A stretch of DNA of 61,114 nt from an uncultured Lachnospiraceae bacterium (GCA_947628045.1 CANQYP010000002.1:1-61114); one strand, 5' to 3'. Counted from the stretch's first letter, positions 34,265 through 42,243 are shown. Notes: generated by a model from the letters alone, not told the origin. Numbers and translations: made by a program.

Positions 34265-34921
34265 ATGATAAAGATACTGATCGTAGACGACGAGGAGGCG
34301 ATCGCCAACCTGATCCGCATGAATCTGGTGAAGGCGGGATATCAGTGCGAGGTTGCCTCAGACGGGGAGGAGGCAGCCGACGCGATCGAGAACCGTCCGT
34401 TCGACCTGATCCTGCTGGACATCATGCTCCCGAAACTGAACGGCTACGAGGTGCTGGAGTATGCCAAGTCGGTGGACATCCCGGTCATCTTTCTGACGGC
34501 GATGGGCGAGACGCAGCAGAAGGTGAAGGGGCTGAAACTGGGCGCGGAGGATTACATCGCGAAACCGTTCGAGATCGCGGAGCTTTTGGCGCGGGTGGAG
34601 ACGGTGCTGCGCAGATACAGGAAGACCGAGCGGAGGATTCGGATCCTGGACATCGAGATCGACACGGATTCGCGGACGGTCCTGCAGGGCGGACACCCGG
34701 TCGACCTGACGACGAAGGAGTACGAGCTGCTCCTGCTCTTTGTGCGCAACAAGAACCGCGCGCTGTACCGCGAGACGATCTACGAGAACGTCTGGGGCGG
34801 CGAGTACAGCGGGACGGGCAGGACGGTTGACCTGCACGTGCAGAGGCTGAAGAAGAAACTCAGCCTGGACGAGCACATCACGGCGATCTACAAGGTGGGC
34901 TATCGCTTTTCGGACGAATGA
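34265..34921 (+). CDS. OmpR-family response regulator (VanR/PhoP-like)
   Basis: 218 residues. The receiver domain has the acidic pocket VDDEE (8-12), phosphoacceptor Asp52 in LILLDIMLP and the KPF lysine. The C-terminal winged helix (TTKEYELLLLFVRNKNRALY, RTVDLHVQRLKKKL, IYKVGYRF) binds direct repeats as in all OmpR-type regulators. The cognate kinase follows 108 bp later. Two 11-bp near-repeats (CTTAAGAAAAA, CGTAAGCTTTT; 34123-34144) lie upstream, and four 11-bp repeats lie before the VanY-type gene, which makes that gene a plausible target. Confidence 0.93.
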   Translation: MIKILIVDDEEAIANLIRMNLVKAGYQCEVASDGEEAADAIENRPFDLILLDIMLPKLNGYEVLEYAKSVDIPVIFLTAMGETQQKVKGLKLGAEDYIAKPFEIAELLARVETVLRRYRKTERRIRILDIEIDTDSRTVLQGGHPVDLTTKEYELLLLFVRNKNRALYRETIYENVWGGEYSGTGRTVDLHVQRLKKKLSLDEHITAIYKVGYRFSDE

Positions 34922-35029
34922 TAACAGTATTTCGACCGTGCGAAACGGTGTTAAGCCGCGGCGGACTGTGCACATACCGGCGCAAGTGTGAAAGAAAGCC
35001 GGAACGGCGGGATTGAAAGGAGGAGCGCG

Positions 35030-36517
35030 ATGCGGTTATCATGGAAAATATTTTTTATCACGACGCCGATCTTCGTGCTCTTTTTGACCTTTTTCGGGCT
35101 GTGGATGATTCAGGACAGTTTCAACAGCAGCCTTGACCGCGAGGTGGAGCGCTGCATGATCGAGAATCAGATGTTCCAGAACTCCTATGAGCTGACGCTG
35201 CACAGCCTGTCGGAGGAGCAGCGGGAGCAGGCGTCGATCAGCCGTCTGGTGGAGAGCTTTCATCAGAGGCGCGAGGAGGCGAGCGGGAACGCGCGCATCT
35301 ACGGCGGGGACGGGGAGCTCCTGTACCAGGACAACGGTCTGCGCGTGGAGCACGGGATCGCGGACGAGCTCGACGAGGAGCACAACGCCGGATACGAGAT
35401 CGTGCGGCAGGGCGATGAGACCTACCTTGTCGTACAGGCGAGGAGCGATTCCGGCGTCCGGATCGAGACGACGAAAAATATCTCGGAGATATACGAGGAG
35501 CGCTCGTCAATGTACGCGCGCTACCAGATTGGCGCGCTCCTCGTATCGGTGCTGGTGGGCGGGCTGATCCTGCTGGTGCTCTTCCTTGTGATGCGCAATA
35601 TGCAGACGCTTTCCAGCGCGACGCGGCGGTTCGCGACGGGGCGCTACGACACGCGCGTGAAGATCGGGAGCACCGACGAGATCGGGCGGCTCGCGGAGGA
35701 TTTCAACTGGATGGCGAACACGATGAACACGCAGATGGAACAGCTGCAGAGCGAGGTGACGCGCCAGGAGGAGTTTACGGCAGCGTTTGCGCACGAGCTG
35801 AAGACGCCGCTGACCTCGATCATCGGGTACGCGGACACGATCCGGCAGATGGAGCTGTCGCCGGAGGAGACGGACATGTGCGCGGACTATATTTTCCGGC
35901 AGGGGAAACGGCTGCAGTCGCTGTCCTACAAGCTGCTGGATCTGACGCTGGCTGGGCGCGAGGATATTCTGCTGCGGGAGATCCGCGCCGGGGATCTGCT
36001 GCATGAGGTGGAGCGGACGGTGCTGCCGTCGCTGCTTGAAAAGCAGCTCGTGATCCAGACGGAGGCGGAGGACGGATACATTTACGGAGATCGGGATCTG
36101 CTGATCTCGCTGTTTGTCAATCTGATCGACAATGCGCGCAAGGCGTCCGACGCGGGCAAGCGGATCCGGGTCGTCGGCGTGCGCCAGCCCGACGGCTATT
36201 CAGTCAGCGTGGAGGACGAGGGCAGGGGCATCCCGCCGGAGGAGCTCGCGCGGATTACAGAGGCGTTCTATATGGTGGATAAATCCCGCGCGCGCAAGGA
36301 GGGCGGCGCGGGGCTCGGGCTTGCGCTCTGCCAGAAGATCGTGGAGCTGCACCAGGCAGCCTGGCAGATGGAGAGCGAGCCGGGCGCCGGACTGAAGGTG
36401 ACGGTGCGTTTCACCGTCCCGGAAGAAGAGCGCGGCAGGAGGCGGAACCGGGAGAGGAGAAGACCGCGTCCGCCGAAGAAGACGCGGCAGGAGAAGGCGG
36501 CTGACACCGAACGCTGA
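35030..36517 (+). CDS. Sensor histidine kinase
   Basis: 495 residues. Membrane helix ~7-27, an extracytoplasmic sensor of ~130 residues, second helix ~160-185, HAMP linker, HisKA dimerisation domain with His255 in FAHELKTPLTSI, and a HATPase domain with the N-box NLIDNARKA, DEGRGIPPEE and GAGLGLALC. The tail is an unusual arginine/proline-rich segment after GLKVTVRFTVPEEE. ATG 35030 has AAGGAGGAG upstream; the in-frame GTG at 34988 has none. It is paired with the response regulator; the stimulus is probably envelope-related from the neighbours. Confidence 0.93.
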   Translation: MRLSWKIFFITTPIFVLFLTFFGLWMIQDSFNSSLDREVERCMIENQMFQNSYELTLHSLSEEQREQASISRLVESFHQRREEASGNARIYGGDGELLYQDNGLRVEHGIADELDEEHNAGYEIVRQGDETYLVVQARSDSGVRIETTKNISEIYEERSSMYARYQIGALLVSVLVGGLILLVLFLVMRNMQTLSSATRRFATGRYDTRVKIGSTDEIGRLAEDFNWMANTMNTQMEQLQSEVTRQEEFTAAFAHELKTPLTSIIGYADTIRQMELSPEETDMCADYIFRQGKRLQSLSYKLLDLTLAGREDILLREIRAGDLLHEVERTVLPSLLEKQLVIQTEAEDGYIYGDRDLLISLFVNLIDNARKASDAGKRIRVVGVRQPDGYSVSVEDEGRGIPPEELARITEAFYMVDKSRARKEGGAGLGLALCQKIVELHQAAWQMESEPGAGLKVTVRFTVPEEERGRRRNRERRRPRPPKKTRQEKAADTER

Positions 36518-36565
36518 GCGGGACGGAAAAGCGCGGATATCGGGTTGAGGAAAGGAGGTGGGCAC

Positions 36566-37780
36566 ATGAAGAGACGCGGGGGCTGGAAGACGGTTTTGCG
36601 CTATGCGGCGGGGATCCTGGCGCTCGCTGTGTCCGTGGCGGCGGCGTGGTTCCTGCCGGGGCTGTACGCCGGGTGGCAGGACGCGCGCACGGAGGGGCGT
36701 GTGGTGCTCTCCAAACGGGATAATATCCAGTTCCTCGACACGGCGTCGCTCGACCTTGCAGGGCGGCTGAAGATGTTTGAGGAGGCAGAGAACTTTTCCT
36801 GGGAATGGAGCCTCAACAGCGATTACGGAGGACTGAAATCTGCTACCGAGGAGACGATCGACCGATTCCGCGGCGTGATGGGGGACTGGTGTGAGGCAGG
36901 GTTGTTTCCGGAAGATTGTCTTGCCGTGATTACCGCGGAGAACCTCATGTTCTCCGACACGGCGCTCGTCTATCTGGACAGCGCGGTCCTGCAGGTGTAC
37001 GGTTTCCATTTTCGGGAGGCGGACGGCTATGCGGTCACGCTTTTGACGGACACGGATATGGACGTGATCTATTACGCCTCTGTGAGCGGACCGTCGATGC
37101 TGGACGTGATCGCGGAGGATCGCGGCTTTGCGTCCTTTGAGGCGATGGCGCAATATAACCTGCGGCTTTTGGAGAATCAGGGGATCGCCCCGGACGACAT
37201 GGAAAAGCTGCGGGAATCCGGCGCGTACGAGGACTTGGAGGATATTTATTCTTATGTCATCGACATGCATGAGCAGGAGATTCGTCCGGCGGAGGAATCG
37301 CGCTATGATTTCGCCGCGGTCTGCGGGGCGCAGGGAATGGAGGCGGAGCGGCGGTACGGGAACCTGGAGATGGATGTGAGGCTTACGTTTGAGTCCTTTA
37401 CAGGACATGCGTACCGCACGGTCGTCGGTGTGAGCTATTTCGCGGATATATGGGAAAGTGTGGGCGTCGGTTTTGCCGTGATGTACGGGACGGACAAGTG
37501 GCGGGATCTTGTCGCCGATTTTGCGTCGACCTATGGAGGAAATGAGGTAATAATGGTGAATGGCATGGACGGCATCATGGAATGGTATGACATGGAGATC
37601 GCGTACGCGGTCAGAGATCCGGAGATCCTTGGACAGCTGCGTTATCCGCTGGACGTGCAGGAGGCGGGCGAGGCGCGCGACGCGGCGCAGAAGTCGCCCG
37701 GGAGCGAGGCGTATGACGGGGAGCTGTCCGGGAGCGAGACGTACAGCGTGGAGGCGTCCGGGAACGAAATTTTTTCATGA
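36566..37780 (+). CDS. Membrane-anchored extracytoplasmic protein of unknown function, accessory to the two-component system
   Basis: 404 residues, family not recognised. A basic N-terminus and one hydrophobic segment (~11-33) suggest a signal anchor. The remainder is an acidic extracytoplasmic region with alternating alpha/beta pattern and no catalytic motif I can name. It follows the kinase by 48 bp with a strong AAGGAGGTGG site at 36551-36560, so it belongs to the same operon and may sense or modulate the kinase. The C-terminus carries three in-frame 10-residue repeats (PGSEAYDGEL, SGSETYSVEA, SGNEIFS) encoded by a 30-bp tandem repeat ending at the stop. Confidence 0.72.
   Translation: MKRRGGWKTVLRYAAGILALAVSVAAAWFLPGLYAGWQDARTEGRVVLSKRDNIQFLDTASLDLAGRLKMFEEAENFSWEWSLNSDYGGLKSATEETIDRFRGVMGDWCEAGLFPEDCLAVITAENLMFSDTALVYLDSAVLQVYGFHFREADGYAVTLLTDTDMDVIYYASVSGPSMLDVIAEDRGFASFEAMAQYNLRLLENQGIAPDDMEKLRESGAYEDLEDIYSYVIDMHEQEIRPAEESRYDFAAVCGAQGMEAERRYGNLEMDVRLTFESFTGHAYRTVVGVSYFADIWESVGVGFAVMYGTDKWRDLVADFASTYGGNEVIMVNGMDGIMEWYDMEIAYAVRDPEILGQLRYPLDVQEAGEARDAAQKSPGSEAYDGELSGSETYSVEASGNEIFS
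37698..37768 (+). repeat. 30-bp tandem repeat at the 3' end of the accessory membrane protein gene
   Basis: CCGGGAGCGAG at 37698 and 37728, and CCGGGAACGAA at 37758: exact 30-bp period, in frame, ending 20 bp before the stop codon. Confidence 0.8.
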
Positions 37781-37821
37781 TACAACTTTGATACAATTTT
37801 GAGAAAAATCTGATACATGTA
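37778..37821 (+). promoter_or_regulatory. Four 11-bp direct repeats upstream of the VanY-type gene (OmpR-type operator array)
   Basis: TGATACAACTT (37778), TGATACAATTT (37789), TGAGAAAAATC (37800), TGATACATGTA (37811). Each begins TGA and the spacing is exactly one helical turn. This is the layout bound by PhoB/OmpR/VanR-type dimers. The first copy overlaps the TGA stop of the preceding gene. No canonical -10 is obvious; TTATCC lies at 37826. Confidence 0.65.
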
Positions 37822-37919
37822 CGTTTTATCCTCTCTGCAGATGGACGGAAAACGACAGAGGAAACGGGCGGGTCCCGGCGGTTGTTTTTCGGAAATACAG
37901 ATGCAGAGGGGATATTTTT

Positions 37920-38849
37920 ATGTATGCATATGAGAGAGCGCAGGGAAACGTGAACCACAGGGTCGTGAAAGCATACAGCTCCACCGACCGCAGCGCGGAG
38001 GACGCCTGGAACTATTTTGCGGCGGGAGACCGCGCGCAGAAGAAGAGGGAGCGGAGGCGGGAGCTGAGCGAGAACCGGCTGCGCCTGACCGAGAGCGAGA
38101 AGAAGGAAGGGCGCGCGCAGCGGCGCAGGAAGAGGCGGCGCGTGGCGCTGGGGACTGCGGCGGCGCTGATCGCGGTAGCGGCGGTCGGGGCGACGCGCTA
38201 CAGGCGGGCAGGGGAGACGAGTTCAGGACGTTTCTGGATCTGGGAGGACCGGGGAGACGGCGGCGTCAATATAGCCGGGCAGGAGGCGGATCTGCTGATG
38301 CTCGTCAACAAGGATCATGCGCTCCCGGACGGCTATCTGCCGCGGCTGCACTGGTTGGAAAACAAGTCCTGCGCGGTCGCGGAGGAAATGTATCCGGCGC
38401 TGAAGATGATGCTGACAGACGGCGCGAAGGAAGGGCTGCAGTTTGTCGTCGCCTCCGGCTACCGGGATTCCGAGTATCAGCAGAGGTTGCTGGACGAGGA
38501 CATCGCGGCGTCGATGGAGAGCGAGGGGCTGAGCTGGCAGGAGGCTTACGACAAGGAGACGCGCGAGACGATGCCGCCGGGGCACAGTGAGCATGAGACG
38601 GGGTTGGCGGCGGACATTGTCTCGCTCGATTACCAGATGCTGGACGCGCAGCAGGAAAATACGCCGGAGTGCAGGTGGCTGCAGGAAAACTGCAGCAAAT
38701 ACGGCTTTATCCTGCGTTATCCGCGGGGCAAGGAGGATATCACGAAGGTGGACTATGAGTCCTGGCATTTCCGCTATGTGGGCGCGGAGGCGGCGCAGGA
38801 GATCACGAGCCGGGGAATCACGCTGGAGGAATATCTGGAGGAGGCATGA
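37920..38849 (+). CDS. VanY-type D-alanyl-D-alanine carboxypeptidase
   Basis: 309 residues. A long, highly basic N-terminal cytoplasmic segment (~75 residues, coiled-coil-like) precedes one membrane helix (~76-92). The extracytoplasmic peptidase M15B/VanY domain follows, with FVVASGYRDSEYQQ, the zinc motif region PPGHSEHETGLAADIV and the ESWHFRYVG zinc/catalytic block. It trims the terminal D-Ala from peptidoglycan stem peptides. GAGGGGAT precedes the ATG. The 11-bp repeat array upstream and the OmpR-type regulator nearby suggest regulated expression, as in van-type circuits, but no vanH/A/X is present. Confidence 0.92.
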   Translation: MYAYERAQGNVNHRVVKAYSSTDRSAEDAWNYFAAGDRAQKKRERRRELSENRLRLTESEKKEGRAQRRRKRRRVALGTAAALIAVAAVGATRYRRAGETSSGRFWIWEDRGDGGVNIAGQEADLLMLVNKDHALPDGYLPRLHWLENKSCAVAEEMYPALKMMLTDGAKEGLQFVVASGYRDSEYQQRLLDEDIAASMESEGLSWQEAYDKETRETMPPGHSEHETGLAADIVSLDYQMLDAQQENTPECRWLQENCSKYGFILRYPRGKEDITKVDYESWHFRYVGAEAAQEITSRGITLEEYLEEA

Positions 38850-38883
38850 GGCGGAATCCGGCATTGGAGAATGAGGAAAAGAT

Positions 38884-40467
38884 ATGGTTACGATCGGGGA
38901 AATAGAGGAGACCCTGCGGGAGCGCGGGCTGATGCGGCAGGACGAAGAGGCTGCCGCGCATGAAACGGCAGGGCGGCAGTCGGACGTGGCGGAGCGGCAG
39001 TCGGACGCGAAGATTTGCTGGCTTACCTGCGATTCGCGCGCCGCAAGACCGGGGACGTTATTCATCTGCAAGGGAGCGGCGTTTCGCGAGGAATATCTGC
39101 GGGAGGCGGCGGAAAAAGGGAGTATTGCATATATCAGCGAGCGGGAATATGCGGCAGGTCGGGGGCTGACCGCATTTCTTGTGAGCGACGTGCGGCGCGC
39201 GATGGCGGCGGCGTCCGCATTGTTTTTCGGGTACGCGCCGGGAGAGCCGCGTCTGACCGGGATCACGGGGACGAAAGGAAAGACGACGACGGCGTGGTAC
39301 TTGAAGGCGATGCTGGACGCGTGGGAGGCGCGGCAGGGAGAGCCGGAGACCGGGCTGATCTCGACGGTGAGCAACTATGACGGAAAGCACAGGCAGGACG
39401 CGGTGATGACGACGCCGGAGGCGCCGGCGCTCCATGAGCTGCTGGCGAATGCGCGGCAGGAGGGGCTGCGCTATATGACAATGGAGGTGTCGAGCCAGGC
39501 GCTCAAGTACAAACGTGTGCGGGAGCTGCAGTTTGACGTGGGGATCTTCCTGAACATTTCCGAGGATCACATCAGCCCGCAGGAACACCGCGATTTCGGA
39601 GATTATTTCAGCTCGAAACTGTCGATTTTCCGGCAGACGAAGACCGCATGCGTCAACCTGGACGCGGACCATGCGCAGAAGATCCTCGACGCGGCGCGGA
39701 AGGCGGAGCGTGTCGTCACCTTCGGCAGACATCCGCGCGCGGATTATCGGTACAGTGAGGTGGACAGAGCGGGGAGCCGCATTTCGTTCCGCGTGACCTG
39801 CGCGAGCTTCAGCGAGCGCTTTGAGCTCGCGATGAGGGGGAGTTTTAATGTAGAGAATGCTGTGGCGGCGATCGCGGCGGCTGACGTGTACGGCGTGCCG
39901 CTTTCCTGCATGCGGCAGGCGCTTGCGCAGACCACGGTGCCGGGACGCATGGAGACGTTTACGAGCGGCGACGGGAGGATCTGCGGGATCGTCGATTTCG
40001 CGCACAATCGGCTGAGTTTTGAGAAACTGTTTGACGCGGTATACCAGGAGTACAGCCAGTACCGGCGGATCATCACGATCTTCGGCTGCCCGGGCGGCAA
40101 GGCGCTGAACCGCAGGCGGGAGCTCGGGATCATCGCGGGGCTGTTTTCAGACTGCGTCTGCGTGACCTCGGACGATCCCGGCGCGGAATGTCAGGAGGAG
40201 ATCGCGGCGGAGGTGCGCGGCTATGTGGAGATGACCGGCTGCGCCTGCAGCTGTATCTCGGAGCGCGCCGAGGCGCTCCGCGCGATGATCGCGCACGCGG
40301 GCGCGCAGCCGGGGAAGAGCCTGATCCTCCTGCTCGGGCGCGGGAGTGAGAAGTACCAGCGGCTCGGGGAAGGACTGCGCGAATATCCGACCGACTCCCG
40401 GCTGATGCGCGAGGCGCTGGAGGAATATGACGCAGATAAAGAGAAAATCACGGACGTGGCAGGATGA
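38884..40467 (+). CDS. MurE-like Mur ligase (UDP-MurNAc-tripeptide synthetase family)
   Basis: 527 residues. The N-terminal UDP-binding domain (TCDSRAARPGTLFICKGAAF) is followed by the central ATPase domain with GTKGKTTT (129-136), MTTPEAPALHELLA, MTMEVSSQALKYKRV and FLNISEDHISPQEH, then the C-terminal domain with PGRMETF and VDFAHNRLSFEKL. The position of the DAP-specificity motif (DNPR in DAP-type MurE) reads DDPG (430-433), and the family's usual VDYAHT is VDFAHN. It may therefore use another amino acid, or be a second, specialised ligase beside the housekeeping MurE. It starts 34 bp after vanY. Confidence 0.83.
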   Translation: MVTIGEIEETLRERGLMRQDEEAAAHETAGRQSDVAERQSDAKICWLTCDSRAARPGTLFICKGAAFREEYLREAAEKGSIAYISEREYAAGRGLTAFLVSDVRRAMAAASALFFGYAPGEPRLTGITGTKGKTTTAWYLKAMLDAWEARQGEPETGLISTVSNYDGKHRQDAVMTTPEAPALHELLANARQEGLRYMTMEVSSQALKYKRVRELQFDVGIFLNISEDHISPQEHRDFGDYFSSKLSIFRQTKTACVNLDADHAQKILDAARKAERVVTFGRHPRADYRYSEVDRAGSRISFRVTCASFSERFELAMRGSFNVENAVAAIAAADVYGVPLSCMRQALAQTTVPGRMETFTSGDGRICGIVDFAHNRLSFEKLFDAVYQEYSQYRRIITIFGCPGGKALNRRRELGIIAGLFSDCVCVTSDDPGAECQEEIAAEVRGYVEMTGCACSCISERAEALRAMIAHAGAQPGKSLILLLGRGSEKYQRLGEGLREYPTDSRLMREALEEYDADKEKITDVAG

Positions 40468-40495
40468 AAAAAGACGAAATATCCGTCTGAAATGA

Positions 40496-40524
40496 TTGAT
40501 ATTATCCGGCGGATAAGATATACT
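40496..40524 (+). promoter_or_regulatory. Promoter with palindromic operator for the MNT/HEPN pair
   Basis: TTGATA (40496-40501), 17-bp spacer, TATACT (40519-40524). The spacer contains TTATCCGGCGGATAA (40502-40516), a perfect 6-bp-arm palindrome positioned to block RNA polymerase, as expected for autoregulation. Confidence 0.65.
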
Positions 40525-40569
40525 TTCTGTAAGAAGATATGAAAAATGATATATTAGAGGAAGAGCGTT

Positions 40570-40956
40570 ATGTGCAAGCTGGTTGAAGTAATGACAAATG
40601 ACGGAAGAGTTTGCAGGGTTGCCGACATAAAAAAGGATTATATCGTGAACATCATTCGTAATGCGAATGTATGCCCTGCAATAGACGAGATTATTCTCTT
40701 TGGCTCTGCAATCGAGGAACGGTGTACAGAGGAGTCAGATATCGATCTTGCGATTATGGGTAAGAAATCCAGAACACAGATCCTTACATCGAAGTCATAC
40801 AGAGATTTTGCCAGAAAGATATATCAATTTGGGAAATTTCAAAATTATGATCTGCTTTATTTTAGAAATGATAGGAAGATAAAGGACCATATTTTTGGTG
40901 ATATCAGCCGGGGAGAGGTTATCTATCGCAAGGAAGGGGAAGAGAATGGCAAATAG
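40570..40956 (+). CDS. MNT-type minimal nucleotidyltransferase (antitoxin)
   Basis: 128 residues. The nucleotidyltransferase core GSAIEERCTEESDIDLAI fits the GSx10DxD pattern exactly, as in MntA antitoxins that AMPylate their HEPN partner. A basic C-terminal half follows (FARKIYQFGKFQNYDLLYFR). GAGGAAGAG precedes the ATG. The 3' end overlaps the HEPN gene by 11 bases. The region is AT-rich compared with the MurE-like gene before it, suggesting transfer. Function as an antitoxin is inferred from the pairing. Confidence 0.87.
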   Translation: MCKLVEVMTNDGRVCRVADIKKDYIVNIIRNANVCPAIDEIILFGSAIEERCTEESDIDLAIMGKKSRTQILTSKSYRDFARKIYQFGKFQNYDLLYFRNDRKIKDHIFGDISRGEVIYRKEGEENGK

Positions 40957-41350
40957 CATATCGAAGGGATTGATTTATGCAGACATTTTGACAGCCAGTC
41001 AGGCGTTGAACACATACAAAGAGAATCCAAAATGGAAAGATATAAAAAATATATGTGCGTATCACTTGCAGCAAGCGGCAGAAAAATTGATTAAGTCGCA
41101 GATATACAACTCGGGTTTTGAATACGATAATCGAGAGCTATATACGCACGATATAGCTGCCCTGCTTTCCTACATAGAAATAAATCAAATATCGGTTGAA
41201 ATTCCAAAGTTGATCGTGCAAAATAGTCATGTCATTACTTCGTGGGAAGCCGGCAGCAGATATGATATGCATTTTTCAATTCGTGTAGATACGCTGGAAA
41301 AACATTTGCAGATTATCAATCAATGGTACGAGTCTGTTTACAAAATTTAA
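40946..41350 (+). CDS. HEPN-domain protein (toxin partner of the MNT protein)
   Basis: 134 residues, all-helical. The HEPN hallmark ICAYHLQQAAEKLIKSQIY is clear. The C-terminal RNase motif region reads SWEAGSRYDMHFSI, which gives R-x3-H rather than the usual R-x4-6-H and lacks the tyrosine of the RX4HXY motif that MntA modifies in HepT. The protein may be a divergent or inactive RNase, or be controlled differently. ATG 40946 overlaps the MNT gene by 11 bases, with GGGAAGAGA upstream; an ATG/GTG further upstream lies deep inside the MNT gene. Confidence 0.83.
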   Translation: MANSISKGLIYADILTASQALNTYKENPKWKDIKNICAYHLQQAAEKLIKSQIYNSGFEYDNRELYTHDIAALLSYIEINQISVEIPKLIVQNSHVITSWEAGSRYDMHFSIRVDTLEKHLQIINQWYESVYKI

Positions 41351-41386
41351 GGAAGGAAACATGTAGATAAGAAAGAGGTAGGACAT

Positions 41387-41968
41387 ATGATCAAGGATCT
41401 GGTTAGACAAAACAGAAGTTACCGCGGCTATGATGAGAGCCGCCGGGTGACGGAGGAGGAGCTGCGCGAGTTGGTGGATTGCGCGAGACTCACCGCGTCG
41501 AGCGTGAACATGCAGCCGCTGAAATATTATCTGGCGTGGGAGAAGAAAGAGGTGGATCGAATCCAGGCGTTGACCGCATGGGCGAGAGGGCTGCCGGAAA
41601 TGACGCTGCCGCACGAGGGCATGCGTCCGACGGCGTTCATCGTGATCTGCCAGGACAAAAACATTCAGGAGTCGCTGGCGCGTTTCCAGAAGGACGTCGG
41701 GATCGCGGCACAGACAATGCTGCTTGCGGCGGTCGAGATGGGGCTTGGCGGCTGCATGATCGGGAATTTCCGAGCGGAGTCTGTGCAGCAGGAGTTGGGG
41801 CTTGCGGAAAATCTGGCTCCGCTTTTGATCGTCGCGATCGGCAAACCGGCGGAAAAGATCGTACTGACGGAGGTGGGCGAGGGCGAGTCTGTCGCCTACT
41901 ACCGGGACGAGAACGACGTCCACTATGTGCCGAAACGTAGGCTGGAGGATGTTATCCTGGAGCATTGA
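41387..41968 (+). CDS. Nitroreductase-family FMN oxidoreductase
   Basis: 193 residues. The FMN-binding opening VRQNRSYRGYDESR, ARLTASSVNMQPLKYY, the AAQTMLLAAVEMGLGGCMIG block and the C-terminal IVAIGKPAEK are typical. It reduces nitro- or quinone-type compounds with NAD(P)H; the physiological substrate is unknown. It starts 36 bp after the HEPN gene but is GC-rich like the core, so it is probably an old neighbour rather than part of the MNT/HEPN unit. AAAGAGGTAGG precedes the ATG. Confidence 0.9.
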   Translation: MIKDLVRQNRSYRGYDESRRVTEEELRELVDCARLTASSVNMQPLKYYLAWEKKEVDRIQALTAWARGLPEMTLPHEGMRPTAFIVICQDKNIQESLARFQKDVGIAAQTMLLAAVEMGLGGCMIGNFRAESVQQELGLAENLAPLLIVAIGKPAEKIVLTEVGEGESVAYYRDENDVHYVPKRRLEDVILEH

Positions 41969-41993
41969 GAGATAGAGAGCAGGAAAGGATTGA

Positions 41994-42022
41994 TTGACAA
42001 GCCCCCAAGGCGTTGTTACAAT
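41994..42022 (+). promoter_or_regulatory. Rightward consensus promoter of the small-peptide locus
   Basis: TTGACA (41994-41999), 17-bp spacer, TACAAT (42017-42022). The predicted RNA begins near the hairpin GCCCTTAAAAGGGC (42029-42042), which would protect its 5' end. Confidence 0.85.
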
Positions 42023-42075
42023 AAAGGTGCCCTTAAAAGGGCGGAGGCACTGTAAAGCGGCAGGCGGTTGGCTAA

Positions 42076-42097
42076 TATCTCCCGAAAGGGGGTGAGG
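42076..42097 (+). promoter_or_regulatory. Hairpin sequestering the Shine-Dalgarno of the small ORF
   Basis: CTCCC, GAAA, GGGGG: a 5-bp stem (one U-G) closed by a GNRA-type tetraloop. The GGGGGTGAGG ribosome site (42088-42097) forms its 3' arm, 3 bases before ATG 42101. Confidence 0.6.
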
Positions 42098-42100
42098 CTT

Positions 42101-42175
42101 ATGCGAATTACATTACATATCGGTAGATTTACCGTTACGATAATTGTAAAGAGCAACGACCGCCAGTGCAAGTGA
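42101..42175 (+). CDS. 24-residue hydrophobic/basic peptide, candidate type I toxin or signal peptide
   Basis: ATG 42101 to TGA 42173-42175. The peptide begins MRITLHIGRFTVTIIVKS and ends with a short polar, basic tail. The centre is hydrophobic and beta-branched, with arginine, histidine and lysine at the edges, as in small membrane-active peptides. The ribosome site is strong but folded into a hairpin. Convergent consensus promoters flank the ORF, and a hairpin terminator begins inside its last codons. No family is recognised. Toxin function is inference from architecture; a leader or regulatory peptide is possible. Confidence 0.6.
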   Translation: MRITLHIGRFTVTIIVKSNDRQCK

Positions 42176-42185
42176 CGGTCGTTTT
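42155..42185. terminator. Terminator overlapping the end of the small ORF, usable from both strands
   Basis: AACGACCG (42155-42162) pairs with CGGTCGTT (42176-42183), ending TTTTA on the + strand. On the - strand the stem is followed by GCTCTTTAC. Confidence 0.75.
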
Positions 42186-42240
42186 AGCATATAAAATGAT
42201 CTGATCGAGTCAACCGTTTGTCACAGTGCCTCTTTCTGTC
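42186..42240 (-). ncRNA. Putative antisense RNA from the leftward promoter
   Basis: A transcript starting near 42237 on the - strand would run to the shared terminator (about 42150) and overlap the 3' end of the small-ORF mRNA by roughly 35 nt. It begins with GAGGCACTGT (42232-42223), a word also present in the 5' leader of the sense RNA (42044-42053). No ORF is seen in it. Confidence 0.5.
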
Positions 42241-42243
42241 TTT

